Shown here piece by piece: positions 9,689 through 22,608 of a stretch of DNA of 64,000 bases. The stretch spans positions 32,418,796-32,482,795 of the forward strand of contig NC_091560.1 of NCBI RefSeq assembly GCF_042767895.1, in the 5' to 3' direction. The position numbers and the translations under genes were made by a program. The notes beneath the pieces were generated by a model. It did no database searches. It saw only the letters and a list, made by a program, of their open reading frames with translations, and had not been told where the DNA came from. The DNA is from Penaeus vannamei (lineage: Eukaryota > Arthropoda > Malacostraca > Decapoda > Penaeidae). Numbering within the stretch: position 1 is the stretch's first letter; each line of letters starts with the position of its first letter.

Positions 9689-12600
9689 GGTGGGTGCTTC
9701 ATGCGCAGGGTGGTGTGAAATGATGGAGTGGTAGTCTAGTTAGTGTTAAGAGCTTGTGCATGCCTTCTCACTTTCAGCTGCCACCGCTGGCTAGCCTCGT
9801 GCGAAAAAGGGAGCAGCTCTGCATAAGCCTCCCCCTGCCAGTGCATAGCCTCTCCATCATCGAGACTCCCTGCAGTGCCTCCTCGTGGCCGCCCATGGAA
9901 ACTGGGTACCTTGCGGTTCCAGGCTAAACTGAGGGGGATCTCGGAGCAGCAGGAGGCCCCAGAGGTCCAGGGCCATGGCCCACCGGCATGTGGACACGCC
10001 CTGGCCCTGTACCAACTCCTGCCCCCTAGCCCCCTGGGGTTAATGGGAGGCTCGGGGGAGGTGGGCCTTGCCAGTCCTCCTCCCCCCAGATATAATCCAA
10101 TCGGCAGTGCAAACTATAAATGGAGAGGCTGGGAGGAGGGGGAAAGCCCCTCCCACCCAGCTAGTGAGGCGGACTGTGGGCCCTGCTGGGAGGGCGACTG
10201 CTGGAGCGCAGGCTGGGAACGGGAACTACCCGTCTCGCCTGCGCTCTGGTGGCCGCCAGCCCAGAGTGAAGCTTGTGGGGGAAAGCCCTTGGGAACCCCA
10301 CAGGTGGATGATGGGGCACGCAGCCCGCCACCCCCTTTTATATGGGGCAGCGTCGGTGGGGATGGCAGAGGTGGCATCCACCCGGAGCGACTGCCAGAGG
10401 CTGAACCTCAGGCGGGAAGTTAGGGTGGGGGCTTGGAACGTCCGTTCTTTGCGTCAGGATGATCGGTTGCCTCTACTGTCGAGGGAACTGGGGAGGCTGA
10501 GAGTTGAGGTGGCTGCTCTCTCGGAGGTGAGGAGGCCTGGCAGCGGCATGACCTGTGTAGGTGGCTACACCTATTACTGGTCGGGCCGCAGCGATGGCCA
10601 CCATCTCCAGGGAGTAGCCATTGCTGTCTCCAGCAGACTCCAGCCCTCGGTAGTAGAGGTTACTCCTGTTGATGAGCGTATAATGGTATTGAGATTGAAG
10701 CTTTCTTTTGGCTTCATGTCTCTTATTGCTGTGTACGCTCCTACCGATGTTTGTAAACTTGACGTGAAAGAGATGTTCTACGCTAAACTTACATCTGTGG
10801 CAGACAGATGTCCTCGACGAGATATTCGCATTGTTCTGGGCGACTTCAATGCGGTATCTGGCTGTGATCGAGCTGGCTATGAGATGTCTGTCGGTCCCCA
10901 TGGTTCAGGAGCTGATGCCGGTAGCGAGAATAGCCTCCTTTTCCGGGACTTTGCTAGGTCCCAGAAATTGAGGATTTCTGGCTCCTGGTACCAGCGCCCA
11001 GACCCACATCGCTGGACATGGTACAGTGATGCGGGTAACGCAGCCAAGGAGATCGACCACATACTTGTTAGCACTCGTTGGAGGATCATTCAAAATTGCA
11101 GGGTGTACAGGAGTGCTGAGTTCTGTGGTACTGACCATAGATTGGTTGTGGCTACCCTCCGGGTCCACTTCAAAACCCTGCAGCGGTCAAATGATCACCC
11201 TAGGGTGTTTCATTTGGACAGGCTGAGGGAGGGGGAGTGTGCCCGCAGGTTTGCTGAGGCAATCTCTGATCGTTTCGTAGTGCTTGGCAGTCTGACAGAC
11301 CCTGTTCTTCTGTGGGATACCTTTAAGCGTGAAACGCTTGATACAGCTCAAGATACGATTGGTGTACGCCCGAGAGCAGTACAGAATTCCATCTCGTGGG
11401 AGACACTGGAAGCCACTGATGCATGTTGTGCGGCTCGTCTGACAGGGGATCAGGAATTGCACCGTTCTCATGTGCGCAGAACTCGGTCCCTGTTAAGAAG
11501 GGACAAGGAACAGTTTATTAGGAGTCTTGCAGAGGAGGTAGAAGGCCATTTCTTAGTAAATGACCTTCGTCCTGCATACCAAGCCCTGAGAAAGCTGAAC
11601 TCCAAGCCCTCTTCACAGGTGACAGCAGTTCGCTCAGTAAGTGGTCAGATCGTTTCAGATCCTGTTGCGGTGCGGGGACGTTGGGCTGAGTATTTTGAGC
11701 AGCTGTACCAGGTTGACCCACCAACAGTTAACTTGGATGCGGGTAGTGTCGAGATCCCGCTGCCGAATCCACCTATCAGTGAGGACCCTCCCTCCCTAAC
11801 TGAAGTTAGGGGGGCGATTTCCAAGCTGAAGAGTGGTAAAGCAGCTGGTATCTGCGGCATACCAGCTGAACTGTTAAAGGCTGGTGGTGAACCTATGGCA
11901 CGGGGGTTACATGCTGTCCTGGCTGCCATCTGGCAGTCCGGTTCCATTCCTCCTGACCTGTTGAGGGGTGTGGTCATCCCTCTCTGGAAGGGGAAGGGGG
12001 ACCGTTGGGACTGCAGCAATCACCGAGGCATCACACTGCTCAGTGTACCAGGCAAGGTTCTCGCCAACATCCTTCTGAGACGTATCAGAGACCATCTACT
12101 GAGGCACCAGAGACTGGAGCAATCCGGATTCACTCCTGGTAAGTCCACAATAGACCGTATCCTCGCGCTTCGAGTCATTGTAGAGCGCCGTCATGAGTTC
12201 GGGCGTGGGCTGCTTGCAGCCTACATCGACCTCAAGAAGGCGTTCGATACGGTGCATCGGGAGTCACTTTGGGAGATCCTGAGGCTGAGAGGAATACCAA
12301 CAAGGATTATTGGACTAATAGCAAGCCTGTATACTGGTACTGAAAGTGCTGTAAAGTGTGGTGGGGGCCTGTCGAGCTTCTTTCCTGTTAGTTCAGGAGT
12401 GAGGCAAGGCTGTGTCCTTGCACCAACTCTTTTCAACACTTGCATGGACTAGATACTGGGCAGAGCTACTGTTCAAAGTCATTGTGGGGCAACGCTGGGC
12501 AATATCAAGGTTACAGACCTTGACTTTGCTGATGACGTTGCCATTCTATCTGAGTCTTTGGAAACCCTAGTGGCGGCTCTCGATGCATTTAGCAATGAAG

Positions 12601-13346
12601 CGAAGCCCCTGGGTCTAGAGGTCTCCTGGACCAAGACCAAGGTCCAGGAATTTGGGGACTTGTTAGGAGAACCTGTTCAGTCGGTACGTGCTTGCGGCGA
12701 GGACATTGAAGTCACAGAGAGCTTTACATACCTTGGTAGTGTAGTTCATAACTCTGGGCTGTCAGACCATGAAGTCAGCAGACGGATTGGCCTGGCAGCA
12801 GGGGTCATGAACTCTCTCAACAAGAGTATTTTGGAGATGTCGGTACCTGTGCAGAAGGACCAAGCTACGGGTTTTCAAGGCCCTGATAATGCCAGTTTTG
12901 CTATATGGTAGCGAAACCTGGACATTGTCCTGTGCCTTGGAGGCTCGTCTTGAAGCCTTTTGTAATAGGTCCTTGCGCCAGATCATGGGGTACTGTTGGC
13001 GGGACCATGTGTCCAACCAACGGTTGCACCGTGAGGCTGGCACAAGCCCTGTTATCTGCACAATCCGTGATCGCCAACTCAGGCTATACGGCCACCTGGC
13101 TCGCTTTCCTCAGGATGATCCTGCCCATCAGGTCGTCTCTATTCGAGACAACCCTGGATGGAGGAGGCCTGTGGGACGACCGAGGAAGTCATGGCTTGGG
13201 CAGATCGACCAAACCTGCCGTGAAGAACTAGAGATGGGCCGAGTCCCTGCCTGGCGTCTAGCCATGAGGGATCCTCGTAGGTGGAAGCGAAGGGTGGATG
13301 CGGCTATGCGCCCCCGTCGGCGTCAGCCCCCATGATGATGATGATG
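9689..13346 (+). mobile_element. RTE-type non-LTR retrotransposon, nearly full length, copy 1
   Basis: A GC-rich island of 3658 bp in AT-rich DNA, flanked by a 12-bp target site duplication (ATTATCTTAATG at 9677-9688 and 13347-13358). Removing it restores the array sequence seen at 810-830. It has a 5' untranslated part of about 620 bp, one long ORF with an AP-type endonuclease followed by reverse transcriptase, no poly(A), and a short 3' tail of repeated TGA/ATG triplets right after the stop. That tail is typical of the RTE clade. Length fits RTE elements. Confidence 0.93.
10308..13335 (+). pseudogene. RTE ORF: AP endonuclease / reverse transcriptase, inactivated
   Basis: The ORF encodes the enzyme for target-primed reverse transcription. 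I take the first in-frame ATG at 10308; the open frame continues upstream to about 10068 without ATG. Endonuclease motifs are WNVR (about residue 43), GDFN (about 178) and a TDH motif (about 276). RT motif A is IDLKKAFD with its catalytic Asp at about residue 641. Motif C FADD is at 12525-12536. The C-terminal region contains WNVR-unrelated WKRR and GRPRKSW stretches. Two lesions break it: a TAG at 12450-12452, where the other copies have TGG, and one extra T near 12829-12832 that shifts the frame. Without them it would be about 1009 codons, normal for RTE. Confidence 0.88.
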
Positions 13347-14040
13347 ATTATCTTAATGCCAATAATTATAATAACAATTTAATGATGATACTGCTGTTGA
13401 TTGGTTTTGTAAAAAAAAATTCACTTATATATTTTCGAAAGCCTTGGTATTTCAGTGAGTGCAGAATTTTTCTTGCACTTCGCCACAGGTCTTATCATAG
13501 CCTACAAAACCTATAGTGTTTATGAACCCTATTGTGTGCGTGGTTTGCTTTCACCTTGAACTTTTGATAAAATTACAGTTACCACGTTGCGTGTGTACAC
13601 AAAATAAACTCCTTCCGGGTGAAATGATATACCACGTGACACGTTTCAAATTAAGATTAGGTGATTAGCACTCCTTAGATGTTTATATTGTGGCGAAACT
13701 TTATTGAAATCTCAGTCAAACGAATTTCTATTAATGCAAATAGCAGCGCCTACCTGTCTCTTTTTTAACTTTGTGTTTCAGTAATATAATTAAAATAATT
13801 CTCATGATCCGTGATTAGGAAAGTGATAATTCACAAATGTACTGTAGTTACTAGATGAAAGCTAAACTACGGATTGAGAAGACCATTTGTGGGTAGCAAC
13901 AACAAAATATAACCTCCGACGGTACCTTGTTCAGTCTAATACTATTCTATTATGATTACGCATAGTAATAATAGTAGTAATTGTAAAAGTAATAAATGTA
14001 GGCTGTAAATATATGGGTGAGAAAAAAATGTAGATCAATT

Positions 14041-14108
14041 AGTCCCCATCTCGATTTGGCCCCGAGTCTACTGTTTCAGAGGTAGTCATGATGTCCACTC
14101 CATAACAG
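14041..14108 (-). pseudogene. decayed tRNA-like copy
   Basis: Same lineage as the copies at 1530 and 3776 (CTCTGAA loop, damaged acceptor and T arm). Confidence 0.55.
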
Positions 14109-14908
14109 GAACTAATATTTAAAAAATATATATATCCTCTGAAATAATATTAATTGCACCTACCTTGTTCTTATATCTCTGCCTGTCTGTCTCTCGTCCC
14201 TTCTATGATGTCTGTTCTCATTTATACAAAGATGGAAAGCTAACAGCCACAATAAGAATTTAAACTGAATTGTTTCAAATTAACTCTGGAACAGAATACA
14301 ATAAGGACGAATGTCTCATTCTCTTTCTTTTCCGCTTCGCACTCACTGAAAGTAGAGTTGCCACGTACACTTAATAATAGATCTTATTGTAATCTACAAA
14401 GACTGTAGTTCTACTATATTCAGTGATTTCTCAATACACTGGCTAATGGTGTGGGTATGATCCATTCCTGTATATCCAACTGCGAACCCGGTTGCCTTCA
14501 GCTTCAACTTAGAATTACCATGTTTCGTGTGTACACAGCGAAATTGACTATGCTATTTCATCGAGGACAACTCTTTCTGGGTGCAGTGATATGGCGGCTG
14601 AGACTTTCCAAATGAAGATTAGGTGATTAGCAATCCTTTATTCTGGCCGGTATCTTCAACCTGTGACGCACCATTCGGATATGATTTAAACGCTTTTAGG
14701 TTGAATTTAAATCGAGATTTTTGAGTATATATTCCAATCTACTACATGAATTCCAATCTATACAAATACACTTGTTATACAGAAAGGCTAAATCCCAGTT
14801 GTAATAATAGATATTAGGTAGAGGTTATGTGCGGTAACAATTGTATTTAAAACAAATCATGAAAAATCAATAACACGAGTTTGATAATGATTTTAAAAGT
14901 ATGTGTTA

Positions 14909-14970
14909 GTCTCCCTTAGGTTTTGAACCCGAGTGTATCAAGAGGAAGTCATGATATCCACCTCATAATA
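14909..14970 (-). pseudogene. decayed tRNA-like copy
   Basis: Acceptor 3' side and part of the B box remain (GGTTCAAAACC on the sense strand). The anticodon arm is deleted in part. Confidence 0.5.
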
Positions 14971-15978
14971 ATTATCGTCTTAGTAAAACAAATTTCTATA
15001 TGTTCAAAATATCAGCGCCTATTTCCTTTGCTGTTTATTTACCTTTTTCCTTTTTTTTCCTTTGATAACTATCACGGGGCCATTACAGGAGGGAGTACAT
15101 GATTATTCTGACTGTGTTTCGGTAATGTTAAAATGGTAATTCTCGTGATCCGCCTTTTTTCAAAACGCTTTCCATCCAATAATATTGTCTGGCGTTCATA
15201 TTCAGTATTATTAGAAGAATATTGTATTCAACTTCTGATGCATTTCTTTGATATTAATTGGAAATATTTTCTTAGCTCAACATGGCTTGTTTTGACAACC
15301 AGTAGGGATATAATATGAACAAATTTAAAACATCATAAAAATGCTATAATGACGAACATGTCTTTCATTTTCTCTTCCCCTTAATCACGAAAATAACTGT
15401 CTAATAAATGTTATGTATGTAATAATTATCATAACTTGCCAGTGTAATGATAAACCTTATTATGATTACACTAATAATGATACTGCTGTTAGTCCGTTGT
15501 GTAAAAATTCTCACTCCTATATATTCGCGAACGCCTTGCTGCTAACGGCACGTAGAATTGCCTTTTACAGTTACAAAACCCTGTTCTGTGTGTCATTGAG
15601 GGCAACTCCGTCCGGGTGCAATGATATGCCGTTTAATGCGTTCCGAATTAAGCTTAGGCGTTTGCAGGGAAGTGTCTTCAAGCTGTGGCGCGCCGGTGCA
15701 AAGATAATATTATTCCGACACATTTAGGGTGATTATCAGTTGCTATGTCTTAACATATATTCCCATTATTCATTCGATAGAAACTCACCTCTAAGACAAA
15801 AGTGATAATTCCCAACCCAAGTCAAGTTACTAGATGAAAGATGAAAGATGAATTAGAACATTTTTCTCTATCATTCGTTACGTATAGTAATAACAATCGT
15901 GATTATAAAAGCAATAAAATGTAGGTAGTAAAAAATAAAAAAGGGAGGGGGTCGAAATTACAAAGAAAAGAAAGAAAT

Positions 15979-16006
15979 AGTCATGCTATCCTCTACACCA
16001 CAGAGC
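15979..16006 (-). pseudogene. tRNA-like 5' fragment
   Basis: Only the first roughly 28 nt of the tRNA remain (acceptor 5' strand and D arm, A box). The anticodon and T arms are missing. Confidence 0.5.
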
Positions 16007-16818
16007 CTTTCTTAATATGTTGGGAAACGAATATCTATGTATGCAAAGAAAATCGCCTTCCTCTTTCCTATGTTTGTCTCTTTTTTCTTTCTTATGCTAA
16101 TACTTTTTATTATAGGAGGAAGTAGGTATTATTCTAACTTTGTGCTTCAGTAATGTTACTAAATTAATTGGCATGATCCGCCTGCTTTGAAAACGCCATC
16201 CAGTAAATTTGTCTTTATTTTACAAATTTAGTTTACGTTGGTATTCATTTTCAGAGCTACTACAAAAATATTGCTCTTAGCCTTTGCTAAGTATGCTGAA
16301 TGTAGAATTGCCTCTTAAACTTCGCCATAGGTCTCATCAAAAGCCTACAAAAGCCTGATGTGTGCATGGTTTGTGCTCGCCTTTAAGAGGAGGTAAAATT
16401 ACAATTACCATGTTCCGTGTGTACACAGCGAAAATAGGTATTTTTTTTTATCGAGGACAACTCCTTCTGGATGTACTGCTATGTGAGACTTTCGAAATTA
16501 AGATTAGGTGATTAGCACTCCTTAGATGTTTGCGGGTAAGTGTCTCAATTCGTGGCGCGCCGATGCAGACATAATCTATTTCCAACAAAGTTAACTAATA
16601 TGTTTTGATATACATTCCCATTGTTTATTTTATAGAAATTCACATATAATGCAAAAGTGTTAATTCCCAACTGCAGTGTAGTTACTAGATGAAAGATCAA
16701 ATAGATATTGAGAATTGAGCAAAATCATCTGGAACGATTATAACAACAGTGATTATGAAAGCAATTAAATATATGCGGTGAAAATATGGGTTTAACCATT
16801 TTAAAACAGGAAGCTTGG

Positions 16819-16889
16819 TTTTCCGTCGGGATTTGAACCCGAGTCTACCGATTAAGAGGCAGTCACGCTCTCCATTACACCACAGAAGC
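16819..16889 (-). pseudogene. tRNA-Lys(CUU)-like copy with broken acceptor stem
   Basis: The CTCTTAA loop and B box GGTTCAAATCC are intact, but the first acceptor pairs no longer match and the TATA-like box is lost. Confidence 0.5.
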
Positions 16890-17116
16890 ATCTATTAAGA
16901 GACAGTAAAAACGAATTTCTATCTAACTAAACGAGCAGCGCCTACCTCTTTCTTATGATTATATATATATATTTTTTCCTTTCTTATGCTATCACTGGTT
17001 CATTACAGGAGGGAGTACAACTATTAAGATAATTTTCATGCTCCACCTTTCAAAACGCTTTACATCCAGTAATATTTTCTTTATTTTGTAAATTTAGTTT
17101 CACTGTCATTAAAGAA

Positions 17117-17168
17117 ATATATATATATAAATAATATATATATATAATATATATATAATATATATATA

Positions 17169-17238
<70 letters not shown>
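17117..17238. repeat. (TA)n microsatellite with AAT interruptions
   Basis: About 120 bp of TA repeats. The 3' flank AACATTTCCTACACTACG is the reverse complement of the flank of the TA tracts at 26630 and 36340, so this is the same ancestral site. Confidence 0.95.
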
Positions 17239-17239
<1 letters not shown>

Positions 17240-18146
17240 CATTTCCTACACTACGTTGATATTAAATGTAAATACAGGTCTTCTGCCTAGGTCAAGAATC
17301 TAGTTCAAACTTGCATGAAAATTAGCAACACGAGTATCTTTATAACTAAATAGCAGCACCTACTTCTTTCCTATGTTGTTTGTCTCTTTTTTCTTTCTTA
17401 TGCTATCACTGGTTCATTACAAGAGGAAGTACAATATTATCTTAACTCTGTGTTTCAGTAATGTTATCAAGATAATTTTCATGATCCGTCTGACACGTTC
17501 CAAATTAAGATTAGGTGATTAGCACTCCTTAGATGTTTGCAGGTAAGTGTCCTCAACCTGTGCCCGCCGATGCAGATATAATCAAAAAGTTAGGTTAATT
17601 ATAAGTAAAATTGTTTCTTACTCTTAGTCATACGTCTTATTGAAACCTACAAAAAACCGTAGTGTCCTATTGAATTCAGTGGTTTTCTCAATACACTTCT
17701 TTTTGGTGTGGATATGATCTTTGGCTGAATATCCAACTATGAACCCGGTTGCTTTCAGCTTGAACTCTAGTTACAATTACGATTACCATGTTTCGTGTAT
17801 ACGTAGCGAAATTATTAAATATATTATCGAGGGCAACTTGTGTGTGTATATGTATATTTAGGTTAATTATCTTATCTTTCAATAAACATTCTGATTTATG
17901 ATTCTATACAAATAACCATGTTATACAAAAATGCAAATTCCCAGTTGTGCTATAGTAACTCGAGGAAGGGCGTTTTCCGTAGCATTCGTGAGTGGCAACT
18001 GAAATAAAACTTTCAGTGGTAAATAGAGAAGAATCCCTTCCACTGTCTGACATTTTATAGACGATCATGTATGGTAACAATGGTACTGAAAATAAAATCT
18101 TATTTATATAATGTTTGAAAATAATTTTTAAAAAATGTGAATTCTA

Positions 18147-18217
18147 GTCTCCATCAGGATTTGAACCCGAGTCTGCTGATTAAGAGGCAGCCATGCTATC
18201 CACTACACCACAGAGAC
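18147..18217 (-). tRNA. tRNA-Lys(CUU)-like gene, variant anticodon stem
   Basis: A 71-nt cloverleaf with anticodon stem GCTGC/TCAGC instead of ACTGC/TCAGT. Both partners of pair 27-43 changed (A-T to G-C), keeping the pair. The loop CTCTTAA and B box are intact. The acceptor has two G-T wobbles. A TATATACAAAT box lies near -30 and an A run (T run on the sense strand) begins 12 bp past the end. Same lineage as 35276, 44572 and 53396. Confidence 0.7.
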
Positions 18218-20244
18218 TTAATTGATGTAAAAGTGAAGCGAATTTGTATATACCTATATTGAAGTGCTTATTTCCAATGTTTGTTTTTCTTTTTTCTTTC
18301 TTTCTTTTCTATGATAATTATCACTGGGTCATTACAGGAGGGAGTGCAAAATTATGATAGTTTTGTATTTCAGTAATGTTATTAGGGAATGTTCATGATC
18401 CGCCTGTTCTCAAAACGCATTCACATTTTGTATTATTACTATAATATTGCATTTATCTTTCACGGGATTAGTTTTTTTTATCAACTGTAATTCAGTTCCT
18501 GGCATAGGTCAACAGGCTAGTTCACGTGGCCTGTTTTGACAGTCTGTAAGGGTATAATAATATGAACAAATTTGATTCACCATAAGAATACTATGATAAT
18601 GACGAACGTGTCTTTTATTCTTTTATCTCTCCTTCTCCTCCTTTATCATGAAAATAACAATTGTTTAACAAATGTTATAAGTATAATAATTATCATAACT
18701 TGCCCTTATCATAATCACAATCATTAATATAATACCAATGATACTGCTGTTGTTCCGCATAAAAAAATTCAACCTGGTTGCTTTCAGCCTGAACTATAGA
18801 TAAAATTACTATTACTATGTCTCTTGTGTACACAGCGAAATTGAATATGCTGTATTATCAAGGCCAACATGTGGGTGTATTGATTTGGCGTTAAAGACTT
18901 TCCAAATTATGATTAGGTGATTAGCAAAACTGTTCTCTGTTGGTGTTTTCAAACTGTAACCCGAATTTGTATCTATGCATATAAGATGCGCCTTCCTATT
19001 TCCTGTGTTGTTTGTCTTTTTCTTTTCTTTATTTTCTATGATAATTTTCACTGGGTCATTACCGGAGGGGGGGGGGTACATTGTTATAATTTCGTTTTTC
19101 ACTGATGTTATTAGGGGAATTTTCATGATCTGCCTGTTGTCACAACGCATTCATATTCAGTACTATTACAAAATTGTATTTATCTTTTGCTTTTTTTTTT
19201 TACTTCCATATCAATTGCAAATCCTGGCCTAGGTCAACACGCTAGTTCACGTGGCGTGTTTGGACGGTCTGGAACGGTGTGTTAATGTGAACAAATTTGA
19301 TACATCATGAAATACTACGATAATGACGAACGTCTGTCTTGTATTCTCTTTTTCTCACTTTCTCTTCCTTCTCTCTTTTATATTCTCTTTCCCTTCCCTC
19401 TCTCTCATCCTCTCCGCCCTTATCAGGAAAACGATAATTGTTATGTTATGTTATATATATCATAAATATAACATTATCGTAATCCTGCTGCTGTTAATGT
19501 TTGCTAAAATTCATTACTCATATATTCTCGAACGCCTTGCTAACTGAATGCAGAATTGCCTCTTACACTTCGCCATAGGTCTTAAAGCCTACAAAAGCTG
19601 TGAGTGTTTATGAACCCTGCTGTGTGCGTTGTTTGGTTTCACCTTGAACTCTAGATGAGATTACAGTTGCCATGTTCCGTGTGTATCCAACGAAGATAAA
19701 CATTCCCTTGAATAGAGAATAACTCCTTCCTGGTGTACTGATACACCGTTTGACACGTTTCAAATAAAGAGTAGGTGATTAGCACAACTTTGCGGGTAAC
19801 AACGGTACCCTGTTCACAGTGTGATACTTTTTTATAGTGATTATATATATTAATAATGGTAGTGCTTATAAAGGAAATAAATGTAGGCAGTATTTTTATG
19901 GTGTATCAAATTTGTTCATATCAACATAGCCTTACAGACTGTCTAAACAAGCCACGTGAGCTAGCGTGTCGACCGAGGCCAGGATTTGCAATTGATATCA
20001 CAGTAATGCCGCATAAAATAAATACAATATTCTTATAATAGTACTGCATATGAATGCGTTTTGAAATCAGGCGGATCATGAAAAGTCCCTCAATAACATA
20101 ATCTTATACTCCCTCCTGTAAGTAGCCAGTGATAATAATCATAGTAAAGAAATAAATTAGAAGAGAAAGACAGACAAATAACATAAATAGGAAGGCGCTC
20201 TCATAAGCATATATATAAATTCGTTTTACCTTCATATCTTATAA

Positions 20245-20315
20245 GTCTCCGTGGTGTAGTGGATAGCATGACTGCCTCTTAATCAGTAGACTCGGGTTCA
20301 AATCCTGACGGAGCC
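20245..20315 (+). tRNA. tRNA-Lys(CUU)-like gene
   Basis: As the 245 copy, with one change in the 3' acceptor strand (CGGAGCC). TATATATAAAT at 20211-20220 (-34 to -25); T4 at 20326-20329. Confidence 0.65.
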
Positions 20316-21221
20316 TAACATACACTTTTAAAACTATTTTCAAACGTTAAGATTTTATTTTCAGCGAAATTGTTACCATACACGATCGCCTACAAAATGT
20401 CAGACTGTGAACGGGGTTCTTTACTTGCCAATGAATATTACATTTCACTTGCCACTCACGAATGCTTCGGAAAAACGACTTTCTCACTCCATACACTTGC
20501 TTTCCTCGAGTTAGTAAAGTGCAAATGGGAAGTTGCATTTTTGTATAACGTGTATTTGTATAGAAAAGTATATTTGAATGTATATGGAAAGATATTGATT
20601 TATAATAAACATAAATTTATTTAAATCTTACACGTCAAATCAGTAAACACCCAAAAGTTGTCCTCGATAATATAGCTTAGTTAATTTCGCTGTTTATACA
20701 CGAAACATGGTAATTGTAATTTTATCTAGAGTTCAAGCTTAAAGCAACCGGGTTCATAGTTGGATATTCAGCCATGGGTCATATCAAAACTATTAACCAG
20801 TGTATTGTGAAAACTACTGAATTCAATACATTTTTTGCGGGTTACGACAAGACCTATGACTAAGTTTATGAGGCAATTCTACTTCTAGTGAGCTAGTAAA
20901 TCGTACACGAATACATATTAGTGAGAATTTTTACACAGAAACAAAAGCCGTAACATTATTATTATCATTATGGCATTAGCAAATTGCAGTAATTATTATG
21001 GTGATAATATGAACAGTTTTTCTTTGACAATTACAGTTATTTTTAAAATGAAAAGGGAGACTGAAAAGAAAGAGATTGAAAGACATTCGTCGTTTTTGTT
21101 TTGTTTTGTTTTTCATGGTAGATTTGAAACAATTCACGATTTATTTTTTTATTGAGAGAGATGACAGAACGAGATAGATGAAATGTTTTTTATATTTCAA
21201 AGGATACATTTTTCTTAAATA

Positions 21222-21289
21222 GTTATGTAGTGGATGGCATGTCTGCCTCTGAAACAGTAGGCTCGGTTTCAAATCTTTATGTGGACTAT
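21222..21289 (+). pseudogene. decayed tRNA-like copy (CUG loop)
   Basis: Retains the A box and the CTCTGAA loop. The T arm and acceptor are degraded. Confidence 0.5.
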
Positions 21290-21985
21290 TAATCTACCTT
21301 TTTTCACACCAATATTTTTACTGCAAACATTTATTACTATGCACTCACTACTATTATTACTATGTGTAATCATTATAGAATAGTACCAGACTGTGAACAA
21401 GGAGCTGTCGACCGTTTATGTTTTTGGTTCCTACAAATGCTCTTCTCAATTCGTTTTTAGCTTTCATCTATTAACTGCAGTACATTTGGGAAATATCACT
21501 TTTCTATTAAATGCGAATTTCTCTAAAATAAGCGATGGCAACTTGCATTAATACTTGACAATTTATAATTAAACTAACTTGGAATTTCATTATGTCTACA
21601 TCGGCGCGCACAGGTTGAGGACACTCACTCGCAAACATCTAAGGAGTGCTAATCACCTAATCTTAATTAGGAACGTGTCACGTGGTATATCGTTTCACCC
21701 GGAAGGAGTTTATTTTGTGTACACACGCAACGTGGTAACTGTAATTTTATCAAAAGTTCAAGGTGAAAGCAAACCACGCACACAATAGGGTTCATAAACA
21801 CTGTATAGGTTTCGTAGGCTATGATAAGACCTGTGGCGAAGTGCAAGAGAAATTCTGCATTCAGTGAAATACCAAGGCTTTCGCAAATATATATGAGTGA
21901 GAATTTATGCAAAACCGAACAACAGCAGTATCATCATAAGTGTTATTATAATTATTGGCATTAAGATAATGGCAAGTTATAATAA

Positions 21986-21991
<6 letters not shown>

Positions 21992-22016
<25 letters not shown>
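21992..22016. repeat. (TA)n microsatellite
   Basis: About 12 TA units in the TGTTATATAT site of the monomer, the site expanded at 5275. Confidence 0.9.
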
Positions 22017-22040
22017 ACATTTGTTAGACAATCTTCATTA

Positions 22041-22155
22041 TAAGGGAGGAGAGAGAGAGGGAAGAGAAAGAGAATAAAAGAGAGAGAGGGAAGGGAAAGA
22101 GAATAAAAAGAGAGAGGGAGGGAAGAGAAAGTGAGAAAAAAGGGAAGAGAAAAGA
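22041..22155 (+). repeat. polypurine tract of repeat monomer
   Basis: G/A tract of about 115 bp, the plus-orientation counterpart of the pyrimidine tracts in segment 1, ending about 365 bp before the tRNA at 22519. Confidence 0.8.
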
Positions 22156-22485
22156 CACACGTTTGTCATTACCAAAGTAGATTTATGGTGTATCAAATTT
22201 GTTCACATTAACATACCCTTACAGACTCAAAACACGCCACGTGAACTAGCGTGTTGACCTAGGCCAGGATTTACAACTGATAACAAAGTAATTCCGCAAA
22301 AGAATAAGACAACATTCTTGTAAAAGGACTGAATATGAATGCGTTTTGAAAACGGGCGGATCATGAAAATCCCAATAATAACAAAATTATAGTTTTGTAC
22401 TCTTGTAATGACCCAGTGATAATTTTCATATGAAAGAAAGAAAAGGACAAACAACATAGGAAAAAGGTTGGCGTTCCTAAATGGA

Positions 22486-22493
22486 TATATAAA
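22486..22493 (+). promoter_or_regulatory. TATA-like box upstream of tRNA at 22519
   Basis: TATATAAA at -33 to -26 relative to the tRNA start, one of the clearest examples in the window. Confidence 0.55.
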
Positions 22494-22518
22494 GATTTGT
22501 TTAACAAACAACATCTAA

Positions 22519-22589
22519 GTCTCCGTGGTGTAGTGGATAGCATGACTGTCTCTTAATCAGTAGACTCGGGTTCAAATCCTGACGGAGTC
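22519..22589 (+). tRNA. tRNA-Lys(CUU)-like gene
   Basis: CTCTTAA loop on an ACTGT/TCAGT stem (T-T mismatch at the loop). The 3' acceptor strand has one mismatch (CGGAGTC). B box intact. TATA-like box at 22486-22493 and T5 at 22604-22608. Confidence 0.66.
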
Positions 22590-22603
22590 TAACACACATA
22601 CAC

Positions 22604-22608
22604 TTTTT
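22604..22608 (+). terminator. Pol III T-run terminator of tRNA at 22519
   Basis: TTTTT 15-19 bp after the mature 3' end. Confidence 0.5.

Larger units (their letters stand above)
13347..19890 (-). repeat. tRNA-bearing repeat array, minus orientation (segment 2)
   Basis: It continues the array interrupted by RTE copy 1: 13347-14690 matches about 820-2200. From about 14700 the monomers are more diverged and their tRNA copies mostly decayed. An intact tRNA returns at 18147. A monomer with a G run lies near 19068. No host gene is visible. Orientation switches near 19890. Confidence 0.8.

Noticed and set aside
9046..9723. Open frames of about 175-230 codons across the N gaps (also at 25136-25732, 47222-47951, 63214-63924)
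   Set aside because: They consist almost wholly of unknown bases; N codons only hide stops.
9875..10423. 182-codon frame at the start of RTE copy 1, a possible ORF1
   Set aside because: It starts at GTG, lies in GC-rich DNA where long frames arise by chance, overlaps the main ORF in another frame, and shows no zinc-finger or other domain I recognise.
11645..12445. Minus-strand frames inside the RTE elements (also 29984-30784 and 59626-60426)
   Set aside because: Antisense shadows of the reverse transcriptase ORF with no recognisable domain.
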